Origin: Gracilibacillus halotolerans
Lineage (GTDB): Bacteria > Bacillota > Bacilli > Bacillales > Amphibacillaceae
Reading direction: 5' to 3'
DNA: 64,000 nucleotides
Assembly: GCF_014206945.1 (NCBI RefSeq)
Contig: NZ_JACHON010000002.1
Coordinates: 287,115 to 351,114 of the forward strand
Below the pieces are notes generated by a model. That model made no database searches and was not told the DNA's origin. It saw only the letters and a program-made list of their open reading frames with translations. Below, one piece after another: positions 18,172 through 27,656 of this stretch (position 1 is its first letter; each line of letters begins with the position of its first letter). The translations under genes and the position numbers were made by a program.

Positions 18172-18876
18172 ATGTCGACTAATATTGTATTAATTGATGA
18201 TCACAAGCTTTTTCGTGAAGGAGTAAAAAGAATTTTAGAAATGGAAGATGGATTTAACGTGGTAGCCGAAGGGGAAGACGGTTCCATGGCAATCGACCTT
18301 GTTAAAAAGTACAAGCCTGATGTTGTATTAATGGACATCAACATGCCAGATGTAAATGGTGTTGAAGCTACTGCAGAATTGCTAGAAAAATACCCTGGTG
18401 TAAAAGTGATTATTTTGTCGATACATGACGATGAAAATTATGTAACCCACGCATTAAAATCAGGTGCTCAAGGATACTTATTAAAAGAAATGGATTCAGA
18501 TGCGCTAATTGAGGCAATCACGGTTGTCAGCGATGGTGGTTCCTACTTACACCCAAGAGTCACACATAACCTTGTAAGAGAGTATCGCCGTTTAGTTTCT
18601 GATGAAGAGTCTGTATATGGTGGTTCAGATCAGTCACTAAGTAAGTTAAAAGAATTAGATCACCGTAAACCACTTCATTTGTTAACACGTAGAGAGTGCC
18701 AAGTGCTACAACTATTGGCAGAGGGTAAGAGTAACCGTGGAATTTCGGAATCTTTATACATTAGTGAAAAAACTGTTAAAAACCATGTGAGCAGTATTTT
18801 ACAGAAAATGAAAGTTAAAGACCGTACACAAGCTGTAGTAATTGCAATCAAAAAAGGTTGGGTAGAAATATTCTAA
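18172..18876 (+). CDS. degU: Response regulator DegU
   Basis: A 234-residue NarL/FixJ-type regulator. The receiver domain has the acidic pocket [11 protein letters not shown] and phosphoacceptor Asp55 in [10 protein letters not shown], with conserved Lys in LLKEMDSD. The C-terminal LuxR-type HTH ([23 protein letters not shown]...[12 protein letters not shown]) binds DNA. AGGAGGAG lies before the ATG. The 228-bp gap upstream is long enough for a separate degU promoter as known in B. subtilis, but I could not pin one down. Confidence 0.97.
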   Translation: MSTNIVLIDDHKLFREGVKRILEMEDGFNVVAEGEDGSMAIDLVKKYKPDVVLMDINMPDVNGVEATAELLEKYPGVKVIILSIHDDENYVTHALKSGAQGYLLKEMDSDALIEAITVVSDGGSYLHPRVTHNLVREYRRLVSDEESVYGGSDQSLSKLKELDHRKPLHLLTRRECQVLQLLAEGKSNRGISESLYISEKTVKNHVSSILQKMKVKDRTQAVVIAIKKGWVEIF

Positions 18877-19120
18877 TGCAACATACTAACGTTTAAGGAG
18901 TATCTTTTTTGTCTTTTTGTGTTACTAATTGTCAAATGAGGTTTTGAATACAGTTACTAATTGAATGTAATATACTTATAAAAAGTAACTAAAATTCTTG
19001 TCAATAATCTTATAATCGATGGTTCATAAAACTGAATTTTTTTTAGACTATGCAATACGTTAATTATTAGGTAGAATAGAAAGTAATCTAAATTAGGAAA
19101 AAGAAAGGTTCGATTATAAA

Positions 19121-19963
19121 ATGACGGTTGCAATAGTCACAGATAGTACTGCGTATATATCGGAAGAACTTCGTAAGGAATTAGGCATACATATGGTTCC
19201 GTTAACTGTCGCGTTTGGTAATGAAACGTACCGTGAGGAAATCGATATTAGTGCGGACGAATTTTATCATAAAGTAAAAGAAGATGGCGAATTACCGAAA
19301 ACATCTCAGCCGTCTATTGGTTTAGTAACAGAGATGCTTAACGAACTAGCAAAAGATCATAAAGAAGTTATCTTTGTTACGTTGTCTAGTGGTATTAGCG
19401 GTACATACCAAACTGTTACAACTGCTAATACAATGACAGATGGGATAGAGGCTATTCCATTTGATTCAGAGATTAGCTGTTATGCTCAAGGTTTTTATGC
19501 GATAGAAGCAGCTAAACTAGCCAAACAAGGTAAGAATTCTGAACAAATATTACTTCGTTTAAATGAAATAAAACAAGCGATGCGTGCTTATTTCGTTGTG
19601 GATGATTTGACACATTTGCAACGTGGTGGACGTTTAAATGGCGCACAAGCCTTTATTGGTAGTATGCTACAAGTAAAACCAATCCTTCATTTTGTAGATA
19701 AAAAAATCGTGCCATTTGAAAAAATACGTACTAAGAAAAAAGCATTAAAGCGTGTATTTGAATTATTTGCAGAAGATGCGGTCACAGGTGTACCAATTCG
19801 TGCTGTAGTAATCCACGCAAATCGTTTAGAGGAAGCTCAAACAATTAAAGAAGAGTTAGAAAAACAATATTCTAATATTACGGTAGATATCAGCTACTTT
19901 GGTCCTGTAATCGGAACCCACCTAGGTGAAGGAGCAATCGGCCTCGGCTGGTATAAAGAATAA
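19121..19963 (+). CDS. degV: DegV family fatty-acid-binding protein
   Basis: A 280-residue EDD/DegV protein: VAIVTDSTAYIS at the N-terminus, TSQPSIG near residue 67, VTLSSGISGTYQTV near 90 and the RGGRLNGAQAFIGSMLQVKPIL loop near 168. These shape the fatty-acid pocket. In Gram-positives DegV-type (FakB) proteins present bound fatty acids to FakA kinase; no fakA is nearby. The position after degSU equals B. subtilis yviA/degV. AGAAAGG precedes the ATG. Confidence 0.92.
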   Translation: MTVAIVTDSTAYISEELRKELGIHMVPLTVAFGNETYREEIDISADEFYHKVKEDGELPKTSQPSIGLVTEMLNELAKDHKEVIFVTLSSGISGTYQTVTTANTMTDGIEAIPFDSEISCYAQGFYAIEAAKLAKQGKNSEQILLRLNEIKQAMRAYFVVDDLTHLQRGGRLNGAQAFIGSMLQVKPILHFVDKKIVPFEKIRTKKKALKRVFELFAEDAVTGVPIRAVVIHANRLEEAQTIKEELEKQYSNITVDISYFGPVIGTHLGEGAIGLGWYKE

Positions 19964-20010
19964 GAGCTAGGATAAAGGATGTTTATAGTCCAAATGCTGA
20001 ATATCATATT

Positions 20011-20139
20011 AAAGCCTTGTCAAAATACTTCGCTTTCCGCAGGCAACGCCTCAACTAACTACAAAAGTTTTCCCAAACTTTTGTAGTGGATTTTCGGCTG
20101 TTGCTTTCCTGCAGGAGTCTTGTATTTTGACTCGGCTTT
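20011..20139 (-). mobile_element. Dispersed inverted-repeat (MITE-like) element, copy 2
   Basis: A 129-bp element with 18-bp terminal inverted repeats: AAAGCCTTGTCAAAATAC (20011-20028) and GTATTTTGACTCGGCTTT (20122-20139), two mismatches. The inner 10 bp are perfect. Read on the minus strand it matches copy 1 at 2906-3019 across CTCCTGCAGGAAAGCAACAG, the central hairpin and GTTGAGGCGTTGCCTGCGG. The central stem ACTACAAAAGTTT/AAACTTTTGTAGT keeps pairing although its second base pair differs from copy 1. There is no ORF inside and no obvious target-site duplication. Confidence 0.7.
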
Positions 20140-20161
20140 GAGTACTATTCCCTTATTGAAT

Positions 20162-20332
20162 ATCAGATAACTCCAACCAACATTCGATTCATGCACCTCA
20201 ATATCAGATAACTCCAACCAATATTCGATTCATGATCCTCAATATCGGATAACGCCACTTAACATTCGATTCATGATCCTCAATATCGGATAACGCCACT
20301 TAACATTCGATTCACACATCTCAATATCAGAT
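20162..20332 (+). repeat. Phased intergenic array, family I (9 cores)
   Basis: ATCAGAT/ATCGGAT alternates with ATTCGAT at 20162, 20182, 20203, 20223, 20244, 20264, 20285, 20305 and 20326: exactly 20, 21, 20, 21 bp. The 41-bp unit is well conserved here (tcaATATCGGATAACGCCAC...ATTCGATTCATGATCC). It fills most of the gap between degV and comFA. Confidence 0.9.
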
Positions 20333-20428
20333 AACTTCCTAATTAAAAACAAATTCAATTCCAATTAACCTTAAAAATTCCACTAAACACTCCAACTAAA
20401 AATCTTTATAGAGATAGGAGGCGCTACA

Positions 20429-21805
20429 ATGGATTTCCCCAAACAGTTAACAGGAAAGATATTGCTCAAAGAAGAACTCCCTTTTGAAAAAGACGAAATT
20501 CAACATCTCCTTGATTCCAACGATCTTATCCGGACACCCTCTATTACAAAGACCTTTTTCCAGCTAATCTGCAATCGCTGTGGTAATAAAAAACACCATC
20601 TCTTTGGAAAAATACCCTGTTATCGGTGCCAGAAAACCCATTTTTATTGTAGAAACTGCATTCAAACCGGACGAGCTATGGAATGTACCATGTTATATGA
20701 ATGGACAGGTCCTCAAGCCAATTGGCCACACGAAACAAATCCATGTGCATGGGAAGGGACATTAACTCCTGCTCAATCAAAAGCCGCAACTGCAATCCAA
20801 CGTGCTATACAGAAACACAAGGAGCAGTTAGTCTGGGCAGTTTGTGGAGCAGGAAAAACAGAGATGCTCTTTCCAGGTATCACGTATGCTTTACAACAAG
20901 GAAAAAGAATTTGCCTCGCAACTCCACGCTCCGATGTTGTCCGAGAATTAATGCCTCGTTTTCAAACTGCCTTTCCTCACACAAAAATCGAAGCACTATA
21001 CGCAAACTCGTCTCAAAAAACTGGAGAAGGACAGCTCATTTTATCCACAACACACCAGTTGATTCGCTACAAGCATGCTTTCGATGTAATGATTATTGAT
21101 GAAATAGATGCTTTTCCATACCATCAAGATCCTTCCTTGCATTCCCTAGCTGAACGAGCTTGTAAACAAATTTCTAGCAAGATTTACTTAACGGCAACAC
21201 CAAGGGAGAAATTAAAGAAACGAGTAAGTAAGATACAACTTGCTGCAGAATTTGTCCCGATTCGATTTCATGGTCATCCATTACCAGTTCCTATATCAAA
21301 ACTCGAGTGGAATCTCCGCAAAAAAATTAACAACAAAAAGCTCCCCCAAACATTAGACTCCTTTTTACAAGCAAGAAACCCTCAACGTCAGCTCCTTATT
21401 TTTGTACCAACAATCCATCAACTTCCCTTAATAAAACAGCTGTTAATCAATCGATTCGAGAGTTTAGAAACAGTGCATGCTGAAGATGAAGAAAGAAAAG
21501 AGAAGGTGGAGGCATTTCGACAAAAGAAATATGAACTCCTTATTACTACTACTATTTTAGAAAGAGGCGTCACGTTTCCTTCAGTTGACGTTGTTATTTT
21601 AGATGCAGGTCATCACGTGTTTGACGAAGCAGCGATTGTTCAAATTGCCGGACGAGCAGGGAGGAGTCCAATAGATCCAACAGGAGATGTCTTATTAATC
21701 CACCAAGGTTTAACAGAAGCAATCAAGGCTGCGATCAAGCATATCCAATCGATGAATAACCGTGCGAAAAATCAAATGCAACCCACTAAAATAAAAAGGA
21801 GCTAG
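20429..21805 (+). CDS. comFA: Late competence ATPase ComFA
   Basis: A 458-residue DEAD-type DNA translocase/helicase required for uptake of transforming DNA. An N-terminal zinc-binding region holds ICNRCG, IPCYRC and FYCRNC cysteine pairs. Walker A is VCGAGKTEM, Walker B IIDEIDAF, motif III YLTATP, and motif VI IAGRAGRSP in the C-terminal helicase lobe. It acts at the inner face of the membrane with ComEC and ComFC. comFC starts four bases after its stop; comFB, found in B. subtilis, is absent. AGGAGGCG precedes the ATG. Confidence 0.95.
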   Translation: MDFPKQLTGKILLKEELPFEKDEIQHLLDSNDLIRTPSITKTFFQLICNRCGNKKHHLFGKIPCYRCQKTHFYCRNCIQTGRAMECTMLYEWTGPQANWPHETNPCAWEGTLTPAQSKAATAIQRAIQKHKEQLVWAVCGAGKTEMLFPGITYALQQGKRICLATPRSDVVRELMPRFQTAFPHTKIEALYANSSQKTGEGQLILSTTHQLIRYKHAFDVMIIDEIDAFPYHQDPSLHSLAERACKQISSKIYLTATPREKLKKRVSKIQLAAEFVPIRFHGHPLPVPISKLEWNLRKKINNKKLPQTLDSFLQARNPQRQLLIFVPTIHQLPLIKQLLINRFESLETVHAEDEERKEKVEAFRQKKYELLITTTILERGVTFPSVDVVILDAGHHVFDEAAIVQIAGRAGRSPIDPTGDVLLIHQGLTEAIKAAIKHIQSMNNRAKNQMQPTKIKRS

Positions 21806-21809
21806 AACG

Positions 21810-22499
21810 ATGTATTGTCTCATTTGTCATCAAAAAATCATTTACCATCATACGTGGAACTCAATGTTGTCACCTCTATCACAAATTTGCGAAGAATGTA
21901 GCATACAGCTAGAACCGATCCAAGCTCCCATTTGTGAAAGGTGTGGTCGACCTTTCAAGGAACCATCTATTTGTAACGATTGCCTCAATTGGCAACGAGA
22001 CCCTCAATATGAAAAAAGTCTTGCATTCAATCGTGCTATTTTTACTTATAATGATAGAATGAAGGATATTGTGTATCGTTGGAAATATCGAGGTGATTAT
22101 GAGTTGGTTCACCTTTTTAAGCCTTATATTTCAGAAAAATTTCCGCAGTTTTATCCAAATACAAAAATCCCACTCGTCCCAATTCCATTAACAGATGAGA
22201 GAATGTATGAGAGAGGGTTCAATCAAGCAGAAGCGATTGCTCAAATTATTCGTGATCAATTTCATAATCCAATCGTACATGCACTCTCTCGAAAACAAAA
22301 CAGCCACGAGAAACAATCGAAAAAGTCCAAAATCCAAAGAATTCAAGCAGATAATCCATTTAAGCTAAAAATATCGATAAATAAACCGATAATAATAGTA
22401 GATGATATATATACAACCGGAACAACCATACATCATGCGGCAAAACGATTAAAAGAAGCAGGGAGTCCTGCTGTTTATAGTTTAACAATGATTCGTTAA
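21810..22499 (+). CDS. comFC: ComFC family phosphoribosyltransferase-like competence protein
   Basis: A 229-residue protein. An N-terminal zinc ribbon (CLICHQK..., ICEEC, ICERCG, ICNDC) is followed by a type I phosphoribosyltransferase fold with the PRPP loop IIIVDDIYTTGTT near residues 190-203 and LVPIPLTDERMYERGFNQAE. It works with ComFA in transformation. It lies in the same operon, four bases downstream. The family call is firm; the enzymatic substrate is unknown. Confidence 0.94.
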   Translation: MYCLICHQKIIYHHTWNSMLSPLSQICEECSIQLEPIQAPICERCGRPFKEPSICNDCLNWQRDPQYEKSLAFNRAIFTYNDRMKDIVYRWKYRGDYELVHLFKPYISEKFPQFYPNTKIPLVPIPLTDERMYERGFNQAEAIAQIIRDQFHNPIVHALSRKQNSHEKQSKKSKIQRIQADNPFKLKISINKPIIIVDDIYTTGTTIHHAAKRLKEAGSPAVYSLTMIR

Positions 22500-22545
22500 T
22501 TCGCGTTACGATAAATAGAATGATTGATAAGAAGGAGGAATTTAA

Positions 22546-22947
22546 TTGGCACAGCTTGCTAATTGTACGAGATGTGGAAAATTATATGCAAAAACAGTAA
22601 AAGATGTTTGTCCAGACTGTGTAAAGGAATATGAAAAAATGTTTGAGATTGTTTATACATTTTTAAGAAAACGGGAAAATCGTCAGGCTACTATTCCAGA
22701 AATAGTAGAGGCAACAGGGGTAGAAGAAAAGGTAATTCTTCAATTTGTGAAAGAAAAGCGACTTCGTCAAAGTCAATTTCCAAATCTTTCGTACCCATGT
22801 GAACGCTGTGGTAATCCAATTGTAGAAGGTAAACTATGCTCATCATGTGTTGGTAATTTACAGTCAGAATTAGAGAAACACCAAGAAGAAGATAAACGAA
22901 AACGAGAAGAAGCAGCAAAAACGAGAACATACTTTACTCGTGATTAA
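22546..22947 (+). CDS. yvyF: YvyF-type flagellar operon protein
   Basis: A 133-residue protein with two zinc-knuckle-like motifs, CTRCGKLYAKTVKDVCPDC near the start and CERCGNPIVEGKLCSSC near residue 86, linked by a winged-helix-like middle (PEIVEATGVEEKVILQFV) and a charged helical tail. It corresponds to the Bacillus family always found between comFC and flgM. Its role is not settled. The TTG start is supported by AAGGAGGAA six bases upstream. Confidence 0.88.
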   Translation: MAQLANCTRCGKLYAKTVKDVCPDCVKEYEKMFEIVYTFLRKRENRQATIPEIVEATGVEEKVILQFVKEKRLRQSQFPNLSYPCERCGNPIVEGKLCSSCVGNLQSELEKHQEEDKRKREEAAKTRTYFTRD

Positions 22948-22999
22948 TAAAGAGACAAGGGTATAATAAGGTATATAGAACTATTTATTGATTATTTAC

Positions 23000-23026
23000 T
23001 TAACATCTTTTCGTATTGACCGATAT
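23000..23026 (+). promoter_or_regulatory. Sigma-D-type promoter of the flgM operon
   Basis: TTAA at 23000-23003, 15-bp spacer, ACCGATAT at 23019-23026, against the consensus TAAA-N15-GCCGATAT (one mismatch in each element). It lies 35 bp before flgM. Confidence 0.75.
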
Positions 23027-23061
23027 AATGAACAGAGAAAAAAGTGAAAGAGGTGTGATGG

Positions 23062-23322
23062 ATGAAGATAAACGGAACCAATCCATCAAGAAATATTCAG
23101 GCTTACCAAAATCAACACGTAACACCGCCTAAAACCTTTGGTAAACAAACGAAAGTTGCACAAGCTTCAGATAAATTAGAAATCTCAAAAGAAGCTCTTA
23201 AGATGCAAAATCAACATGAGCGCAATGCATATATTAATGAAATTAAACAACAAATTGAGAATGGCGAATATAAAGCAAACGCACAACAAACAGCAAAGGG
23301 TATCCTAAATTTCTTTAAATAG
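23062..23322 (+). CDS. flgM: Anti-sigma-D factor FlgM
   Basis: An 86-residue small protein with the FlgM pattern: a disordered N-terminus (MKINGTNPSRNIQAYQ), then DKLEISKEALKMQ and the C-terminal helix RNAYINEIKQQIENGEYKANAQQTAKGILNFF that binds the flagellar sigma factor. It holds sigma-D inactive until the hook-basal body is complete. It is the first gene of the late flagellar operon behind a sigma-D promoter, giving autoregulation. Confidence 0.95.
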   Translation: MKINGTNPSRNIQAYQNQHVTPPKTFGKQTKVAQASDKLEISKEALKMQNQHERNAYINEIKQQIENGEYKANAQQTAKGILNFFK

Positions 23323-23408
23323 GGACGTAACGATGAGAATGGATACCCACAATGGTCGCCTACACACCTTAGAATGTAACATTACTTTTAAAAAAAGGAG
23401 CCAGCAAA

Positions 23409-23906
23409 ATGACGGTTCAAACGATTATTACTTTATTAAATCAATTAGTCGAATTGCATAAACGCCTTCTCGCTGTTTCAAAGGAAAAGACGGATATTTT
23501 AAAAGAAGGTGATTTTGATAGCTTGCAAGAGTTATTGAAAAAAGAACAAGCCTTAGTGAAAAATATCACTCAAGTAGAACAGAAGAGAATGAAGGAACTA
23601 GAACGCTGGTCAATGGATAAAGGATTAAATTTCGAGGAAATAACAGTGACAACACTGATCGAGACATATATAGAAGGTTCGGAAAAGGATGATCTGGAAA
23701 AAGTAACGCTTGAACTTGCAAATATTTTACATGAATTGCGTAGTCAAGAAGATTTGAATAAACAACTTACGGAGCAATCGATGCAATTCGTCCAACTTTC
23801 TTTGAATATGATGGCACCAAGACCGATGAATAATATGAATTATGGCAATAAACCGCAGCAACCACCATCAACGTACAAGCAATCAATTTTTGATTCAAAA
23901 GCGTAG
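23409..23906 (+). CDS. flgN: Flagellar chaperone FlgN (YvyG)
   Basis: A 165-residue, helical, charged protein. LLNQLVELHKRLLAVSKEKTDILKEGDFDSLQELLKKEQALVKNI is the FlgN-type hairpin of helices. The C-terminus is Pro/Asn-rich. FlgN keeps the hook-filament junction proteins FlgK and FlgL soluble before export; both follow directly. AAAGGAG lies before the ATG. Confidence 0.92.
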   Translation: MTVQTIITLLNQLVELHKRLLAVSKEKTDILKEGDFDSLQELLKKEQALVKNITQVEQKRMKELERWSMDKGLNFEEITVTTLIETYIEGSEKDDLEKVTLELANILHELRSQEDLNKQLTEQSMQFVQLSLNMMAPRPMNNMNYGNKPQQPPSTYKQSIFDSKA

Positions 23907-23927
23907 AAGTGTTTAGGAGGAAATAAC

Positions 23928-25637
23928 ATGACATCTACTTTTCATGGTCTCGAAGTAGCAAAACGTGCGTTGCATACACAGCAATCAGCACTTTATACAA
24001 CGGGACATAACATAGCAAATGCCAACACAGAAGGATATACAAGACAACGTGTTAACTTTAGTCAAACAGGACCATTCCCTCCTGCTTCTAGAAACCGTCC
24101 AGAAATTCCTGGTCAAGTCGGAAGTGGGGTAGAAGCAGGGTCCATTCAACGTGTTCGTGATAGTTTTGTAGATAAACAATATCGACAAGAGAATACGAGT
24201 GTTGGTTATTACCAGACAAGAGCGGACATGCTTCAAAAAATGGAGACGATTTTAAATGAGCCTACAGATGTTGGATTGTTAAAATCGATGGACATGTTTT
24301 GGCAATCGTTACAAGACTTATCTGTAAACCCAGAGCACGCAAGTACACGTGCGGTTGTTAAAGAGCGTGCGATAGCTCTGGCAGATTCGTTTAATTACTT
24401 GCATAAAACATTACAAGACGTACGTGCCAATTTAAGAGATGAAATTGGTGTCGGAAATACGAAGGTTAACTCGTTAATCGATCAAATTAATTCTTTAAAC
24501 AGCCAAATTGGCAAGATTGAGCCACATGGACTTGTGCCTAACGATTTGTACGATCGTCGTGACACATTAATTGATGAATTGTCTACTTATATGGACATTG
24601 AAGTAGATTATCGTGCTAGTAAGGGTATGCCGAGTCCGGTTGCCGAGGGAATTGCAACTATTACATTAAAAACGAATTCAAGTAACGTAAACAACCTGGA
24701 TGCAAATCAAGATAAAGTGGTTTTAGTGAATGGAGAAGAGGGCGTCGTATTAGGAAGTGCTGATGCTGTTACACACATTTTTACTGACTTTGATAGTGAC
24801 AACAATTTACGTGCCTTACTTTTTGCTAAGCCAAACGAAGATCAAACAAAAACTACTGAGCAATATGTAAATGAATTAGTATCGAACATTTATGATACTT
24901 CTAGTGAAACAGCGTTCATTTATGGAGATAATTTTGACGTAAACGGAAAGCTCCATGCATTAATTGAAGGTGCAGGATACTTAGGTGATGGTTTTGCATA
25001 CGATGCCGCAGATCCGCTAAACTCATCCGGTGGAACTGCACAAGGTGACTTCAACGAAATGCTTCGTCAATTGGATGACCTAGTATATAACTTTGTGACG
25101 GAATTTAATGCAGTTCATCAACAAGGCTATACACTGGAAGTAGATGCAGATGGAGATGGACAAACGGATAGAGGAGGTAACTTCTTCGATCCGGCTGGAG
25201 TAACTGCAGATACAATTAAATTATCTGCTGATATCGAAGTCAATGTTGATTTAATTGCAGCTAGTTTATCCGGCGCTTCAGGAGACGGAGAGAACGCTAC
25301 GAATCTATCAAATGTGTTTACAAAACGTGGTGAACAATTTTTAACTTCCGCAACAGCTACGATTGATCAAAAAACAACAATTAAAAGCTTTTACGAAGCG
25401 ATGATTGGTGAGATGGGTGTCCGTGCTCAAGAGGCAATGAGAATGGAAGGGAACTCCAATGTGCTACGACAACAAGTAGATGAGATTAGACAATCAATTA
25501 GTTCAGTTTCCTTAGATGAGGAAATGACGAACTTAATTAAGTTCCAGCATGCGTACAATGCTGCGGCGCGTAATATGACAGTTATTGATGAGATGTTAGA
25601 TCGAATTATTAACAATATGGGATTAGTAGGGAGGTAA
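23928..25637 (+). CDS. flgK: Flagellar hook-associated protein 1 FlgK
   Basis: A 569-residue hook-filament junction protein. The N-terminal rod-type motif STFHGLEVAKRALHTQQSAL followed by NIANANTEGYTRQRV is typical. The C-terminal heptad region ends MTNLIKFQHAYNAAARNMTVIDEMLDRIINNMG. The central part (about 230-450) is variable and Asp-rich. It is somewhat longer than B. subtilis FlgK. flgL follows after six bases. AGGAGGAAATAAC precedes the ATG. Confidence 0.96.
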   Translation: MTSTFHGLEVAKRALHTQQSALYTTGHNIANANTEGYTRQRVNFSQTGPFPPASRNRPEIPGQVGSGVEAGSIQRVRDSFVDKQYRQENTSVGYYQTRADMLQKMETILNEPTDVGLLKSMDMFWQSLQDLSVNPEHASTRAVVKERAIALADSFNYLHKTLQDVRANLRDEIGVGNTKVNSLIDQINSLNSQIGKIEPHGLVPNDLYDRRDTLIDELSTYMDIEVDYRASKGMPSPVAEGIATITLKTNSSNVNNLDANQDKVVLVNGEEGVVLGSADAVTHIFTDFDSDNNLRALLFAKPNEDQTKTTEQYVNELVSNIYDTSSETAFIYGDNFDVNGKLHALIEGAGYLGDGFAYDAADPLNSSGGTAQGDFNEMLRQLDDLVYNFVTEFNAVHQQGYTLEVDADGDGQTDRGGNFFDPAGVTADTIKLSADIEVNVDLIAASLSGASGDGENATNLSNVFTKRGEQFLTSATATIDQKTTIKSFYEAMIGEMGVRAQEAMRMEGNSNVLRQQVDEIRQSISSVSLDEEMTNLIKFQHAYNAAARNMTVIDEMLDRIINNMGLVGR

Positions 25638-25643
25638 AAATAG

Positions 25644-26540
25644 ATGAGAGTAACTCAAAGTATGCTTTCCAATAATATGCTTAACAATCTTAGTAGAAAC
25701 TATCAGAACCTAGGAAAGTATATGAATCAATTATCAACGGGGAAACAAATTAACCGTCCGTCTGATGATCCGGTTATTGCGATGAAGGGTATGAATTATC
25801 GTAGTCAAGTAACTCACGTAGAACAATATTCTCGTAACCTTGGTGAAGTTCATAACTGGTTAGATAATACCGATTCGGCTTTAGACAAGGTGCAAATGAC
25901 ACTAGAACGTCTACGTGAACTTGCTGTTCAAGGAGCAAACGGTACGTATGAAGAAGGACAACGTGGAAATATGGCATCTGAAGTTCGCCAAATGGCAGAT
26001 CACATTGTTGACATTGCAAATACGAAGGTAAATAATAAATTTATTTTTAACGGAACAGCTACAACAGGACGTGACGGTGATCCACCTTATGAAGTGGACG
26101 CAGATGGAAACCTTCTACATCCTTTAAATACCGAACGAGTAATGATTGAAGTGTCGGATGGGACGAAAATCAATGTGAATACCCCATCAGACAGTGTATT
26201 TAACGCTGACCTATTTAAAGATTTAGTAGATTTTGCTAAAACACTAGAGTCTGGTGATGACGATGAAGCTATTGCAGCATTTATTGATAAAATAGATACA
26301 CATATTGATAACAATGTGAACGCAAGAGCAGACCTAGGGGCTCGTCAAAACCGAATAGAATTAATTGAAAATCGTATTCTAGACCAAGAAATCGCTGCAA
26401 AAGACATGATGTCCAAAAACGAAGATGCAGATATTGAAGAAGTAATCATGAACCTTACTCAGCAAGAGGTAGTTCATCGTGCCGCATTAAGTGCCGGAGC
26501 GAGAATTATCCAACCAACTTTACTTGACTTTTTACGTTAA
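25644..26540 (+). CDS. flgL: Flagellar hook-associated protein 3 FlgL
   Basis: A 298-residue flagellin-like junction protein. The N-terminus reads MRVTQSMLSNNMLNNLSRNY...LSTGKQINRPSDDP, and the C-terminus has NRIELIENRILDQ and VIMNLTQQEVVHRAALSAGARI. It joins FlgK to the filament. It is in the same operon as flgK, and a terminator follows. Confidence 0.96.
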   Translation: MRVTQSMLSNNMLNNLSRNYQNLGKYMNQLSTGKQINRPSDDPVIAMKGMNYRSQVTHVEQYSRNLGEVHNWLDNTDSALDKVQMTLERLRELAVQGANGTYEEGQRGNMASEVRQMADHIVDIANTKVNNKFIFNGTATTGRDGDPPYEVDADGNLLHPLNTERVMIEVSDGTKINVNTPSDSVFNADLFKDLVDFAKTLESGDDDEAIAAFIDKIDTHIDNNVNARADLGARQNRIELIENRILDQEIAAKDMMSKNEDADIEEVIMNLTQQEVVHRAALSAGARIIQPTLLDFLR

Positions 26541-26543
26541 ATT

Positions 26544-26577
26544 AAAAGCCTTGCCTTCTATATAAGGCGAGGCTTTT
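26544..26577 (+). terminator. Rho-independent terminator after flgL
   Basis: AAAAGCCTTGCCTT pairs with AAGGCGAGGCTTTT (one bulged or mismatched pair) and is followed by TCTC. It may only attenuate, since yviE begins 25 bases later. Confidence 0.75.
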
Positions 26578-26602
26578 CTCTTATTATAGGAGGAGATTCA
26601 TT

Positions 26603-27193
26603 ATGCAAATGCCTCAAATACGTATTCAATCACAGCCTGCCTTAATTGGAATACGCACCAATGATGCGCAACTACGGATTGATTCAGGTCCAGCTAAACT
26701 ATCTATTCAACAGCCAAAAGCAGACCTTCAAATTTCGACCAAACAAGGTCGGTTGACGATTGACCAAACAAAGGCTTTGGCAGATGTAGGAATCATTCCA
26801 ACACGTGAATCTGTAGAAAAAAATGCTGCAGAATCATTACAAAAAGCAATGGAAGGTTCAAAAAAGCGTCGTCATCAGGGGGATATGATGATGAAAATCG
26901 AACATGGTGGTAATCCTATACCGAAGATAGCCGAACAAAATGGTCATCGTCCTATGAAGTCTTTTAATATTGGTTGGATTCCATCGCTTGATGCGGTAAA
27001 ATTCCATTATGAGCCAGCAGAAGTTCATATTAATGCAAAAGCAAATAAACCAATTATTCTTAGTGAGCAAACTAGAAATCAATTTCATTACCAAGCTGGG
27101 TCTGTAGAAACATACTTACGCCAACAAAATGAATTAAATATCGACTTTGAGAATCTTTATTTTAAAGGTTACCAATTCGAAATGAAACTATAA
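26603..27193 (+). CDS. yviE: YviE-type (DUF6470) flagellar-locus protein
   Basis: A 196-residue soluble protein found between flgL and fliW in Bacillus genomes. The N-terminal half contains repeated beta-strand phrases (IRIQSQPALIGIRTND, LRIDSGPAKLSIQQP, LQISTKQGRLTIDQ), suggesting a stacked-sheet fold. The C-terminus contains FHYEPAEVHINAKANKPII. Function is unknown, though location suggests a late flagellar role. AGGAGGAG precedes the ATG; fliW starts 13 bases after the stop. Confidence 0.85.
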   Translation: MQMPQIRIQSQPALIGIRTNDAQLRIDSGPAKLSIQQPKADLQISTKQGRLTIDQTKALADVGIIPTRESVEKNAAESLQKAMEGSKKRRHQGDMMMKIEHGGNPIPKIAEQNGHRPMKSFNIGWIPSLDAVKFHYEPAEVHINAKANKPIILSEQTRNQFHYQAGSVETYLRQQNELNIDFENLYFKGYQFEMKL

Positions 27194-27206
27194 GAAGGGT
27201 GAAATA

Positions 27207-27656
27207 ATGAGAATACAAACAAGATATTTTGGTGAAGTGGAAGTGAAGGAAGAGGATGTACTCTCTTTTTCGCAAGGATTACCCGGTTTTCCAGAGGAAA
27301 ATAAATTTTCGCTTCTTGCATTAGAGGAAAATGGGCTGTTCCAAGTATTACAATCGGTAAATAATATCGACCCAGCTTTTGTAGTAGTTGATCCATTTTT
27401 ATTTGTAAAAGATTATGAATTTAAATTAGATGATAAAACGAAGGAACAGTTAAAGCTTCATAACGATGAAGCAGAATTAGAAGTAAAAGTTATTGTAACG
27501 ATGAAAGACTCGATTGCAAAGAGTACTGCTAACTTACAAGCACCGATTATTATTAATATAAAAGAAAGACTAGCAAAACAATATATTACGAACTCTGACT
27601 ATACACCACGTGAGTTAATTTTTAAAGATTCCTCAATTGCAAAGGAGGAAGTGTAA
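27207..27656 (+). CDS. fliW: Flagellar assembly factor FliW
   Basis: A 149-residue Fli[24 protein letters not shown] at the N-terminus and [19 protein letters not shown] near the C-terminus. FliW binds CsrA non-competitively and relieves repression of hag translation; free flagellin sequesters FliW. Its stop codon overlaps the csrA start (TAATG), indicating translational coupling. With csrA and two hag genes downstream the whole homeostasis circuit is present. Confidence 0.96.
   Translation: MRIQTRYFGEVEVKEEDVLSFSQGLPGFPEENKFSLLALEENGLFQVLQSVNNIDPAFVVVDPFLFVKDYEFKLDDKTKEQLKLHNDEAELEVKVIVTMKDSIAKSTANLQAPIIINIKERLAKQYITNSDYTPRELIFKDSSIAKEEV

Noticed and set aside
20011..20139. Complete insertion sequence
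   Set aside because: Too short, no transposase ORF and no target duplication seen; treated as a MITE-like repeat.
20580..21099. ORFs of 61 and 132 residues inside comFA
   Set aside because: Out-of-frame shadows of comFA, whose full set of helicase motifs is in the main frame.
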